Positions 17,008 through 24,469 of a stretch of DNA of 64,000 nucleotides are shown here, one piece after another. The notes beneath the pieces were generated by a model. The model was not told where the DNA came from. It did no database searches and saw nothing but the letters and a program-made list of their open reading frames with translations. Numbering within the stretch: position 1 is the stretch's first letter; each line of letters starts with the position of its first letter. Position numbers and translations under genes: made by a program. This stretch comes from Corallococcus sp. AS-1-6 (GTDB lineage: Bacteria > Myxococcota > Myxococcia > Myxococcales > Myxococcaceae): contig NZ_JAIQDE010000010.1 in NCBI RefSeq assembly GCF_020037015.1, positions 232,735 through 296,734 on the forward strand, given 5' to 3'.

Positions 17008-17232
17008 TCATCGGAGCCGACCTTTCGCGCGGAAGAAGTCCTCCTCGTCTCCGTCGTCCGCCTCGCCGTAGGCCAAGGACGCAGCCGTCAGCCTGTCCCC
17101 GTCGTGGCGTAGGGCTCGCGCAGCGGCTCCGACATGGACTGCCCGCGCCGCTGCCGCATGAGGTGTCCCGAGCAGCGCCGGTGTCGTGGCGCGGCGTCGC
17201 GGGAACACCCATCGTCAGAGCATGTGACTGGG
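17008..17232 (-). pseudogene. Frameshifted copy of the 15330-15701 gene
   Basis: The minus strand reads CRPVTCSDDGCSRDAAPRHR then LMRQRRGQSMSEPLREPYAT, then breaks. The following LTAASLAYGEADDGDEEDF continues in another frame. Compared with the intact copy, one nucleotide is missing where the other has CCTTGGGAGCGG and this one ACGGGGACAGG. The distal third of the intact copy is absent. Clear sign of duplication followed by decay. Confidence 0.75.
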
Positions 17233-17378
17233 CGGCAGGCAGCCGTGACACACTAATTTCGCCTCACGTCTGGCGGGTATGCACGCAAAGTCACCACCAC
17301 AGCCAACAGGGCAACTATTGCCCGACGTTCAGCGGTTGTGAAACGCCAGTCCCAAGCAACTGCGCGAATCCTGGTGCT

Positions 17379-18305
17379 TCATTCCACCAGGAATCTCATG
17401 CGCATCTGCGAAAGAACATCATCCCAAGGAGACAACCAGCCTCCGACGTGATCTTCGAAGCGAGGTCCCCCCTCCTTGAGCAGCCCAAGAACTGTTTCGC
17501 CCTTCGCTCCCAAGAGGAACACAGGTCCTCCGCTAAATCCCCCAATAAGCGGTCGCTCATCGGGCGCTACACTATCCAAAAGCCTTCCCCATCTTTCGGC
17601 AACGAACCCCAGCTCAGTGGGCAATTTGGGCATATCATACCCAATCTCAATCTCAACATCGATTTGCGGAGCCAATTCACCGCAACCATCCCACACCGCA
17701 TCAGGCATTCTGCGCACAGATACGGGCGCATGAACACAGCCGACCATATTCATCTGCGTTATGGGATCTTGGTCGTGCGTCAGGTTGGGAAAACCTGAGA
17801 TGAAGCACGCGAACCGCTTCTGCTCCTCCTCAGGCCTATTACGGAACACCTGGAGGACTTCTGCATCCTTGGCTAGTTCTGCATCGAGAAAGATACAAGC
17901 ACCACTCTTAATAAGAGCATCAGGAGCCGCAAAGGCCACTACATCCAGCCTCGTGTCTTCCCAGACAATATCGCCCTCGCTGAGCGTAAACCCTATTGGC
18001 TGGCTCCCCGCCTGAGGGTTGGAATCCGCCGAAAAGACCATAAGTCGTACGAGATAAGGCGTGAACGGCCATGTAATTGGAGGCACTTCTTCACGCTCGA
18101 CACGAACTACGTGACGGGCTGTAAAGACGAGATCCCTTCCTCCAACCCTGGCAAAGAAAGCAGTGCCCTTTCCCTCTAGCTTACTCTTCCCACTGAGTAA
18201 CGCGATGAGTCCAACACGCTGACGTGCCCGTGCGAATGGCTCTTTCATCAGAGCCAGGTACTCGCTTGGTGACACCTCTCTCACCCCTCCTGGAGATTCG
18301 CTCAT
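17379..18305 (-). CDS. Stand-alone trypsin-like serine protease
   Basis: 308 residues, no signal peptide. The chymotrypsin-like triad can be read: His65 in GRDLVFTARHV, Asp121 in DTRLDVVAF, and Ser at about 258 in IGGFSGGPVF. GKGTAFFA before the His is the first-barrel strand. It is cytoplasmic by prediction. Base composition is visibly lower in GC than the late genes. Trypsin-like domains occur as effectors or sensors in several bacterial anti-phage systems, but here it stands alone. It lies between the two halves of the second copy of a duplicated small-gene module. Target unknown. Confidence 0.78.
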   Translation of the reverse strand: MSESPGGVREVSPSEYLALMKEPFARARQRVGLIALLSGKSKLEGKGTAFFARVGGRDLVFTARHVVRVEREEVPPITWPFTPYLVRLMVFSADSNPQAGSQPIGFTLSEGDIVWEDTRLDVVAFAAPDALIKSGACIFLDAELAKDAEVLQVFRNRPEEEQKRFACFISGFPNLTHDQDPITQMNMVGCVHAPVSVRRMPDAVWDGCGELAPQIDVEIEIGYDMPKLPTELGFVAERWGRLLDSVAPDERPLIGGFSGGPVFLLGAKGETVLGLLKEGGPRFEDHVGGWLSPWDDVLSQMRMRFLVE

Positions 18306-18455
18306 GGATAGATCATAGTCTCACCATGACCTTCTCGCGCTACCCTTCGAATCGACTTCATCACTGCATCTTCACAGGATAGCTGGAAATCAGTATCACC
18401 CAACCGAACGCGCTACGGTCATCCCCTGCGGACAAGCCATAGCAGCACCCTCCAG

Positions 18456-18665
18456 CTACTTCTCCCTGGGTCCGGCAGCCCGGACCGGCACCCACAGCCG
18501 CCACGCCCACCGCGACGGCGTGCCCAACACGACGACCCGGGCGAAGCGGGCCCCATCGACATCCTCGTGGAAGCAATGTGGGAGCGCGACGTCGGCCGGA
18601 CACTGTAGCTTCGGGCATGGCAGGTGACCATGTCCGGCGCTGCGAGGGCAGGCGCGGGACGTCAC
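18456..18665 (-). CDS. Small protein of duplicated module, second copy
   Basis: 69 residues from a GTG at 18665 that overlaps the stop of the upstream frame (GTGA). The pattern HGHLPCPKLQCPADVALPHC...LGTPSRWAWRLWVPV...PREK matches the frame at 16202-16405, sharing LPCP, a central PSRW.W..W and the PREK end. Function unknown; the conserved pattern across two copies supports real coding. Confidence 0.6.
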   Translation of the reverse strand: MTSRACPRSAGHGHLPCPKLQCPADVALPHCFHEDVDGARFARVVVLGTPSRWAWRLWVPVRAAGPREK

Positions 18666-18862
18666 CGCGTTCTCGGGTTGTGCGCGACGACATCCAGGGC
18701 GCCACTGATCACCACGCCGGGATGCCGGTCGCAGCGCAGCGCAAGAGCACGCCGATCCTCCTCCGTAACCATCGCACCGTCCCCCATGCAGTACCGGCAG
18801 AGGATGCCAGTGGAAGGGTCCGCAGCGGCGACACAGTCGAGTCCCTGGTGCTCGTAGATGGC
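18662..18862 (-). CDS. Small zinc-ribbon-like frame, start unclear
   Basis: An open frame ending at 18662 with a GTGA junction to the next gene. It reads YEHQGLDCVAAADPSTGILC then RYCMGDGAMVTEEDRRALAL then RCDRHPGVVISGALDVV, with Cys pairs that could bind zinc. No ATG, GTG or TTG start precedes the conserved part; the 5' end may have been lost when the neighbouring regulator pair arrived. Function unknown. The remaining non-coding bases at 18306-18455 and 18863-18912 show nothing. Confidence 0.45.
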   Translation of the reverse strand, partial: AIYEHQGLDCVAAADPSTGILCRYCMGDGAMVTEEDRRALALRCDRHPGVVISGALDVVAHNPRTR

Positions 18863-18912
18863 CCCCCGCCTAAGGGGACGGGGCGGGCCGCTGGCTTTGG
18901 TCGGAGTTCTAC

Positions 18913-20127
18913 CTAGCGGGATGGCCGTCGCGGCGCAAAGGGCACAACTTCGCCCAGCAGGTCACCCTGGGGCGGCCCGGGCGCCACTACCTGGGCGACT
19001 GTCTCTGGAATGCGCAACGACAGAACCAGTCCAGTCTTTCCTTCAAAGAAGGCAGGTGGCAACCGAGTCAGTCGCTCAACGTCGTGAGGAGCGTAAGGCA
19101 GTCGATCCTGCACGGCTGAAGGACCGTGCGCATCCACCACCATCTCTGTTGCTCGCATAAGGAGGCGCGGCAACTCTACCGCCACATCGCGCTCATGCGG
19201 TTCGTTCGTTTTGTAGCCTCGCCGGTTGTAGTTGATCATCAGTTGCCGCTCGCGCTCAGGACTGATGATCCCCAGCGTAGCCGCACGTTTGATCATCATC
19301 TTGATGGAGGCTTTCCAGCGCAGCTTCAAAGGCTGCAGACTGTCGAGGTCAACCAGGATGACTTCGTCCAAGAATGCTGAGCGCGGAAAAAGAAAGGAGC
19401 CGGCGAAGCGGTGGGCTTGATCCTCCAGCATTCGCCACTCTGAGGAGGACCGCAGACGTGCTGGAGCGACATGCCGATGCAGCAAGAGGTGCCCCAACTC
19501 GTGGGCTGCATCGAAGCGAGAGCGGGCACCGGAGTTCCGGTCAGATGCGAGAAGCACAGTTGGCCGAGAGCCGCGCCAATGACTCAGTCCATCCAAACGT
19601 GGCTCGCCAAGCTCGCATCGAGCCACCACCGCTCCTTTGTTCTCAAGCAGCCAGACCACGTTGCTGATAGGACCGTCGCCCAGCTTCCAGTAGCGCCTCG
19701 CAGCAACAGCTAGCTCCTCGATTCGGTCTCCGGTCAGTGACGCTGGGTCCTCGATGTTGAAATCGGGGAAGTCCACCGGCGGCAGAGTTACCGCGTCGCT
19801 CAGGTCAAAGAGCGCGTCACCTGCCCACTTCGCCCAGCTCTCGGCACGAGCGCTTAGGGCAGGTGAGACGCTGCGCGGAGCACGAAGGAACGTAGCGCCT
19901 GGCCCTGGCGCGGTCTGTGGGCGCAGGAAGAGGCGGACGGGTACACCGAGGCAAGTTGCGATGCGATCTAGAACAGCAGGACTCGGCGTTGCGTCACCGA
20001 GTTCGTAGGCACTCACGGTGCTGCGGCTGAGGTTTGCTTGGTCGGCCAGTGCGAGTTGCGTAAGGCCCCGTGCCTCGCGCGCCTCGACCAATCGGCTGGG
20101 AACAAATCCGGGAGTCCCGAGAAGCAT
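18913..20127 (-). CDS. XRE regulator fused to ImmA/IrrE metallopeptidase
   Basis: 404 residues. Residues 10-65 form a Cro/CI-type helix-turn-helix (SRLVEAREARGLTQLALADQ ... LSRSTVSAYELG). An ImmA/IrrE domain follows, with the zinc motif HELGH in RFDAAHELGHLLLHRH near residue 207. Such fusions usually repress their own operon and are relieved by self or partner cleavage after a stress signal. It overlaps the upstream 240-residue gene by one base, so the two form a unit. It could be the prophage's own switch or an independent regulator of an accessory effector. Confidence 0.88.
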   Translation of the reverse strand: MLLGTPGFVPSRLVEAREARGLTQLALADQANLSRSTVSAYELGDATPSPAVLDRIATCLGVPVRLFLRPQTAPGPGATFLRAPRSVSPALSARAESWAKWAGDALFDLSDAVTLPPVDFPDFNIEDPASLTGDRIEELAVAARRYWKLGDGPISNVVWLLENKGAVVARCELGEPRLDGLSHWRGSRPTVLLASDRNSGARSRFDAAHELGHLLLHRHVAPARLRSSSEWRMLEDQAHRFAGSFLFPRSAFLDEVILVDLDSLQPLKLRWKASIKMMIKRAATLGIISPERERQLMINYNRRGYKTNEPHERDVAVELPRLLMRATEMVVDAHGPSAVQDRLPYAPHDVERLTRLPPAFFEGKTGLVLSLRIPETVAQVVAPGPPQGDLLGEVVPFAPRRPSR

Positions 20128-20849
20128 CAGTCCCCCTGCGTTCCGTCCGCTTCGCCCAGCTTCGGCAGCGCGCGAGGGGCGAGCAGCAGGTCGTCGTGGA
20201 TGGTCTCCTGAGCAGAACGCGTCTTGTTAAGGAGCGCGATCAATCTGTTGTTGAGAACCAGCGGTCGGGCACGGGAAAACCCCTTCTCGGCAGACGGGAA
20301 CAGCACGCGTGCGAACCCGGGGATGCCAGTGCCTCGTGCGCTGCGCGCCGTGGGCCCGTACACCAGCTGAGCGAAGATGCTCATCTCCGGAGAGGGGGCG
20401 ACGGAAAGCGCCTTTGTCGCCTCGATCTCTTTCGAGAACATGCTCAGGCCCAGGTACATCTGCCGGAGCTCTGCCGCGTGCTCTTGTACGTAGCCCGTCA
20501 ACCGCGGACCCACACTTTCGTCACGCGCATAGTTCTCGACCACCAGTACCCGACCGTCACCGAAGACGCCTTCCACATGACACGAGCTGTTCGTCTTGTT
20601 GTAGGCGCGAGTGGCAACGCCGCCGAAGCGCCCTACCAACTCGAAGAACTTGTCCTCCACCTCGCCACGTCGCATTTGGGGCAGGACGTCTCGTGCACTC
20701 TCGGCTGAGTAGCGGTCACTGCACTCACGCGCGAGCCTGCGGTTGACCGCAGCGATGGTGTTGAGCCACGCGTCGATAAACGCCTCCGGGACGTACTTCT
20801 GGAAGACGGCGTGGTGGCTCGTGGACTGGGCAGGCTGCGGTTGGCGCAT
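20127..20849 (-). CDS. Unknown partner of the XRE-ImmA protein
   Basis: 240 residues from ATG 20849, one base overlap with the XRE-ImmA gene. Mostly alpha-helical and charged. Recognisable stretches are FFELVGRFGGVATRAYNK, VFGDGRVLVVENYARDESVG and FSKEIEATKALS, but no known catalytic motif. Two-gene operons of an unknown protein and an XRE-ImmA regulator are often toxin or stress modules, so an effector role is possible. No signal peptide or membrane segment. The 130 nt upstream (20850-20980) show no gene. Confidence 0.7.
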   Translation of the reverse strand: MRQPQPAQSTSHHAVFQKYVPEAFIDAWLNTIAAVNRRLARECSDRYSAESARDVLPQMRRGEVEDKFFELVGRFGGVATRAYNKTNSSCHVEGVFGDGRVLVVENYARDESVGPRLTGYVQEHAAELRQMYLGLSMFSKEIEATKALSVAPSPEMSIFAQLVYGPTARSARGTGIPGFARVLFPSAEKGFSRARPLVLNNRLIALLNKTRSAQETIHDDLLLAPRALPKLGEADGTQGD

Positions 20850-20980
20850 CCGTACGCCTCTCGGTGTCAGGGTAGTGGTCGGCCATCTATACGCACAAGA
20901 CGACCGAAAACGCCATCAATAAGCACGAGGCCGCCCCTTAGTGTAATCCAATGTCATACAACACAAGCAAAGTACGGACT

Positions 20981-21118
20981 TCACCCGTGTCGGTGAGCCT
21001 CCCGAGCGTCCTCACACCCACGCCCGCGCAGGGGCACGCCCTCCTCGGCCTGGCGGCGCTTCCGGGGCTCAGGGGCGTCTAGCGGCAGCAGGGGCTGCTC
21101 CGGCACGCGGCACGTCAC
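20981..21118 (-). CDS. Small protein coupled to the RusA-like gene
   Basis: 45 residues from a GTG at 21118 that overlaps the stop of the RusA-like gene (GTGA), the same coupling style used across the prophage. Sequence VTCRVPEQPLLPLDAPEPRK then a charged Arg/Glu tail. No family recognised. The support is the overlap only. Confidence 0.4.
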   Translation of the reverse strand: MTCRVPEQPLLPLDAPEPRKRRQAEEGVPLRGRGCEDAREAHRHG

Positions 21119-21642
21119 GGCTTCCTCCCTGGGTAGCTGGCCGGCGTGGCCAGGGCCGCGAGCCCACGCAACGGCCGGGACGAAGCCTTCTTCGGGGCCT
21201 TCGGCTTCTGTGCCCTGGGCGCGCGGGGAGCGGCGGCCTCGGGCGACACCGGAGGTGGGGGTGGGGCCAGCGCGTCCTGGGCGCGCACAGCCGCGGCGAG
21301 TGGATCGTCCCCCCAGGAGAGCTCCACCAGCACCGAGGGCTCGCCCTGAGCCTGGGCGTACACCCAACGCACTAATGGCGAGGCGTCGTCCAAGCACAGC
21401 TGCCGGGCCACCTCGTCGCGAATGCTCTTCATCGCGATGGGGAGGTTGTCCCCACTGTCGAGCGTCCTCGGGGACACGCGCGTCAGACGCACCACCAGGA
21501 GGGCGGGGCCACTCCAGCCCGGCCACAGCAGGTGGGTGGCATCACGCTGCCCCTTCGCGCGGCGGTGACGCTGCATGTGGTGCTCGCGCCGGTTGGAGGT
21601 GTTGACTGTCTCCACCGGCACCTCGAAGCGGATGCAGCTCAT
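21115..21642 (-). CDS. RusA-like Holliday junction resolvase
   Basis: 175 residues. The core LTRVSPRTLDSGDNLPIAMK with KSIRDEVARQLCLDDASPLV fits RusA: Asp62, Asp65-Asn66 and Asp85-Asp86 match the catalytic acidic positions (D.DNL.K...D and the later DD). Residues after about 110 form a Pro/Ala/Lys-rich tail not usual in RusA. RusA enzymes cut four-way junctions during phage replication and recombination. It starts just after a divergent 133-nt gap that serves the McrA-like gene. Confidence 0.72.
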   Translation of the reverse strand: MSCIRFEVPVETVNTSNRREHHMQRHRRAKGQRDATHLLWPGWSGPALLVVRLTRVSPRTLDSGDNLPIAMKSIRDEVARQLCLDDASPLVRWVYAQAQGEPSVLVELSWGDDPLAAAVRAQDALAPPPPPVSPEAAAPRAPRAQKPKAPKKASSRPLRGLAALATPASYPGRKP

Positions 21643-21775
21643 CGACGTTCCTCCTGGACACGGAGAAGGGCTGAGAGCGCCTACCCGCGAGCTTTAGAGT
21701 CCCGGGTCTCGTGGACGATTTCCTGAACTCCTCGCGGGGATACGAGCACCAGCAGAGTTCGATAGGCTGAGCGCG

Positions 21776-22642
21776 ATGGCGCTCAAGGATCTCACCGACT
21801 CTGATGCTGTTCTCAAGGCCATCGCCGAATTCGATGCCCTCGGCCGCGAGGCTTTCCTCCGGGCGTACGGCTTCGGAGAAGCCCGCTCCTACTTTCTTGT
21901 CCACAACGGCAAGAAGTACGACTCGAAGGCCATCGTCGGAGTGGCCCATGGCTACCAGTACCCGCCGCAAGGACCGCTTTGGTCCTCGGAATTCAGCGGT
22001 GGGTTCGTCACCGTTTTAACGCAGCTCAAAGCGCTCGGCTTCACTGTGCAGCACGGCTCGGACCCACTCCCGCATTCAAAGTCGAAGCCGGCCCCGCCTC
22101 CCACTTTCCCTGTAGGAGGCGAAGTTCGGAACGCGGCGCAGCCACCGCTCAAGCGAAGGCCTCGCCCTTTCGACTCGAGTCGTCCGCCGGCAGACTTCAT
22201 CCCGGGCACCAGTCACGCTTCACCAGAGGACACGCTCGCCCTGCGCGAAAAGGCGACGCACGGGCACTACGCACTACTGGTGGAGCTCCACCGGTCACTG
22301 GAAGCGGCAGGCTGGACGGATATCGAGGAGATTCCGGCCGCCGTCGATCTCTGGGCGCGCAGTCCTAACGAAGGCCGACGCGTCATTTTCGAGGCCAAGA
22401 CGCTAGCGGAAGGAAACGAACTGCACCAGACGCGCTCCGCCCTTGCCCAGCTCTTGGAGTACCGCCACGTCCACGGAGCCCCCGAGGATGAGCTCTGCGT
22501 CGTGGTGGATAGACCGCTCAGCATCATGCGCGAACGTATCTTGTTGGCGTTAAACGTCATTGTCCTTTGGCATGACGGGAGCATTTTCCGCTCCGCTGAA
22601 GGTGCTCCTCGTGGCTGGGTGATGACACTCGCAAGTGGCTAA
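21776..22642 (+). CDS. ScoMcrA-like N-terminal domain plus PD-(D/E)XK-like nuclease
   Basis: 288 residues. Residues 1-90 (LTDSDAVLKAIAEFDALGRE, AYGFGEARSYFLVHNGKKYD, SKAIVGVAHGYQ) match the N-terminal head domain known from ScoMcrA, a type IV restriction enzyme that attacks modified DNA. A Pro-rich linker follows. The C-terminal domain has IPAAVDLWAR near residue 187 and VIFEAKT near 206, as in PD-(D/E)XK nucleases (Asp, then Glu-x-Lys). There is no HNH or SRA domain as in full ScoMcrA. It is likely a modification-dependent nuclease or a sensor-nuclease used against other phages. It is oriented opposite to the phage genes. Confidence 0.72.
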   Translation: MALKDLTDSDAVLKAIAEFDALGREAFLRAYGFGEARSYFLVHNGKKYDSKAIVGVAHGYQYPPQGPLWSSEFSGGFVTVLTQLKALGFTVQHGSDPLPHSKSKPAPPPTFPVGGEVRNAAQPPLKRRPRPFDSSRPPADFIPGTSHASPEDTLALREKATHGHYALLVELHRSLEAAGWTDIEEIPAAVDLWARSPNEGRRVIFEAKTLAEGNELHQTRSALAQLLEYRHVHGAPEDELCVVVDRPLSIMRERILLALNVIVLWHDGSIFRSAEGAPRGWVMTLASG

Positions 22643-22668
22643 TGGCTTACCCAGCCAAGCTTATTCAC

Positions 22669-24033
22669 TCACCTAAACCCCAGAAGTGGCAAGACATCGA
22701 AACCAGCATACTCACCGCGCACCAAACGCCTAAGCTCGCTTGGGTCTGGGCGCATACTGCTGGACCCATGGCGAACAAAATAGTCATTGTTCTTCGTGGC
22801 ATACGGAGGTTGATCGCCACGCTCAACCTCGACAACCAAGAATGGGCTTCCATCTCTACTGCGAGATTTCACCTTGAATTTCGGCAGGGGCTTGACGCCA
22901 TCTCGAATCAGCTGATCAACCCTATCCGCCATCGATTTGATGTGTGGCTCCACCGCATCATCAGATCGCTTAGAAATCTTTTTGAGTTCACCAAACCCCT
23001 GCAGTTGCCCGCTATCCTCGACGCCAATATACAGCCGCCCACCACCGGCATTGGAGAAGGCGACAACAGTCTTCACAAGCTCGGCTTCTTTTTGAGAGTC
23101 CTTCGAGTCAACAAACGGCTTGTACTCGACCTTCTCGTTCTCTCCATCACGAAGCTCAGCTGCAATCTGACTTTCCTCGCTGGGCTCAGCAACATCTGCT
23201 CCAGGAGTGGGAATGTGATCGACATTTCTATGCAGACTATGACGAACCAGCATTTCGCCAGCTCGATCCACAACGAACGTCTCAATCGTCTCCACGTCGT
23301 TCGGGACATCAAGAACCAGCATTCCTGATTGCGCCTCTCTGATGTCGTGACGTCTCGACTTTCCACCCCCATAAAAAACCTGCACTTCGTATCCTTGCTC
23401 AGTAACGCGAACATCAACGTCTATCTCAAGCGTCTCTCCGCGCCACACAACACGGCTCAGCCTAACTCTCGAGTCAGGCAGGACTGTTATCAATTCATAC
23501 GAGGCGTGCGTAGCATCCTTCTTCCAGCTATCCACACTCCTATGGATCCACTCCCAGACGGCATGAGCGCCCGTCAAGTATGGCGGATTTCCTTTTGACA
23601 AAATGGGTTCACCAGGAAGATCAGCCTCGCCGTATCCCTCGACCCGAGGCAGCCTTGTCACAAACTGCCATTCACGCCAACCAGTAACACTGTGGCGAAA
23701 CTTACCCGTAGTCTCCGTGTAGGTACTGGCGCCCAAGCAAACGATGCCGACTGAGTCGACCGTTCCGCTTCCCGCAATAATGCTGCGAACCCTATCGACG
23801 GCCGCCTCAGCCCCTTCAACCCACTCCTCCACAAGCGTCATTTTCTGATTTTTGACTATGGCGCGACTCTCGACTCGCTCGTCCGAAAAGACAATTCTCC
23901 CCTCAATGGGAATCGTGCCTTTGCCCGTATGCCGCAGAACAAATGAAAAGAGCGCTCCGACTGGCTCTCGACCACGGGTCGCGATTTGCGCGAGCAACTG
24001 TCTTGCAACTTCTTCTTCGTTGACATGCTGCAT
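22669..24033 (-). CDS. Schlafen/AlbA_2-domain protein
   Basis: 454 residues from ATG 24033 (GGAGGA 6 nt upstream); a longer start at 24081 lacks such a site. The C-terminal third, about residues 300-420, is an AlbA_2 domain: EKVEYKPFV, then AELVKTVVAFSNAGGGRLYI with GVEDSG, and RDGSPFLVVEV. AlbA_2/Schlafen domains bind or cut nucleic acid and appear in many bacterial defence genes. The N-terminal 290 residues are a beta-rich region I do not recognise, perhaps a sensor. Base composition is clearly lower in GC than the phage genes around it. Convergent with the McrA-like gene, 26 nt apart. Confidence 0.8.
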   Translation of the reverse strand: MQHVNEEEVARQLLAQIATRGREPVGALFSFVLRHTGKGTIPIEGRIVFSDERVESRAIVKNQKMTLVEEWVEGAEAAVDRVRSIIAGSGTVDSVGIVCLGASTYTETTGKFRHSVTGWREWQFVTRLPRVEGYGEADLPGEPILSKGNPPYLTGAHAVWEWIHRSVDSWKKDATHASYELITVLPDSRVRLSRVVWRGETLEIDVDVRVTEQGYEVQVFYGGGKSRRHDIREAQSGMLVLDVPNDVETIETFVVDRAGEMLVRHSLHRNVDHIPTPGADVAEPSEESQIAAELRDGENEKVEYKPFVDSKDSQKEAELVKTVVAFSNAGGGRLYIGVEDSGQLQGFGELKKISKRSDDAVEPHIKSMADRVDQLIRDGVKPLPKFKVKSRSRDGSPFLVVEVERGDQPPYATKNNDYFVRHGSSSMRPDPSELRRLVRGEYAGFDVLPLLGFR

Positions 24034-24343
24034 GAAGTCCTCCGCAAGGACGGCTCTTAAACACAGATACGCGCACTGCAATACCTACATTCATACCGCC
24101 GCGCTGAGCTTGAGACGACACTGTGCTGCACTGCCCGTTCAGACCAACGCCCTTCTGTGACGCGGATTCTGAGCACTACTCGGCCGCCTACGTGACCAGC
24201 CGGCGGGGCCGGCCGAGTGTAGAACGGCGCTCAGCTCATCGCGCCCTCCCCTTCCTCGTCCACAGTTCTTCGCCGCCGCGCGACAGGCTTGGAGCTTTGC
24301 CACCCGCCTGAAGCACGTACATGGGTGGGTGCGCGACAGCTGC
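24034..24343 (-). other. Region without a confident gene
   Basis: No clear gene or RNA. The minus frame from about 24400 to 24231 reads LARVRRLAESLDRYGAHLSS and could be the shifted continuation of the 41-residue gene upstream. The stretch 24034-24230 may hold the promoter of the AlbA_2 gene, but I see no convincing -35/-10 pair. Confidence 0.4.
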
Positions 24344-24469
24344 TCAGGTGGGCGCCGTACCTGTCCAGGGACTCGGCGAGGCGGCGGACGCGCGCGAGAG
24401 TTCCTCCACGCGCTCCCGCTCGCGGGACAGCGCCTTGTCCAGGTCGGGGTGCTTCCGGAAGGACGTCAT
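24344..24469 (-). CDS. Small coiled-coil protein, possibly frameshifted
   Basis: 41 residues, ATG at 24469 overlapping the stop of the preceding gene (ATGA). Sequence MTSFRKHPDLDKALSRERER followed by VEELSRA is strongly helical. Before its stop, the -1 frame becomes protein-like and runs on to 24231, keeping the heptad pattern (LARVRRLAESLDRYG). A one-base change may have truncated a longer coiled-coil protein of about 80 residues. Function unknown. Confidence 0.5.
   Translation of the reverse strand: MTSFRKHPDLDKALSRERERVEELSRASAASPSPWTGTAPT

Noticed and set aside
18913..20849. Prophage integrase or excisionase
   Set aside because: The helix-turn-helix protein has an HELGH metallopeptidase domain, not the tyrosine or serine recombinase residues.
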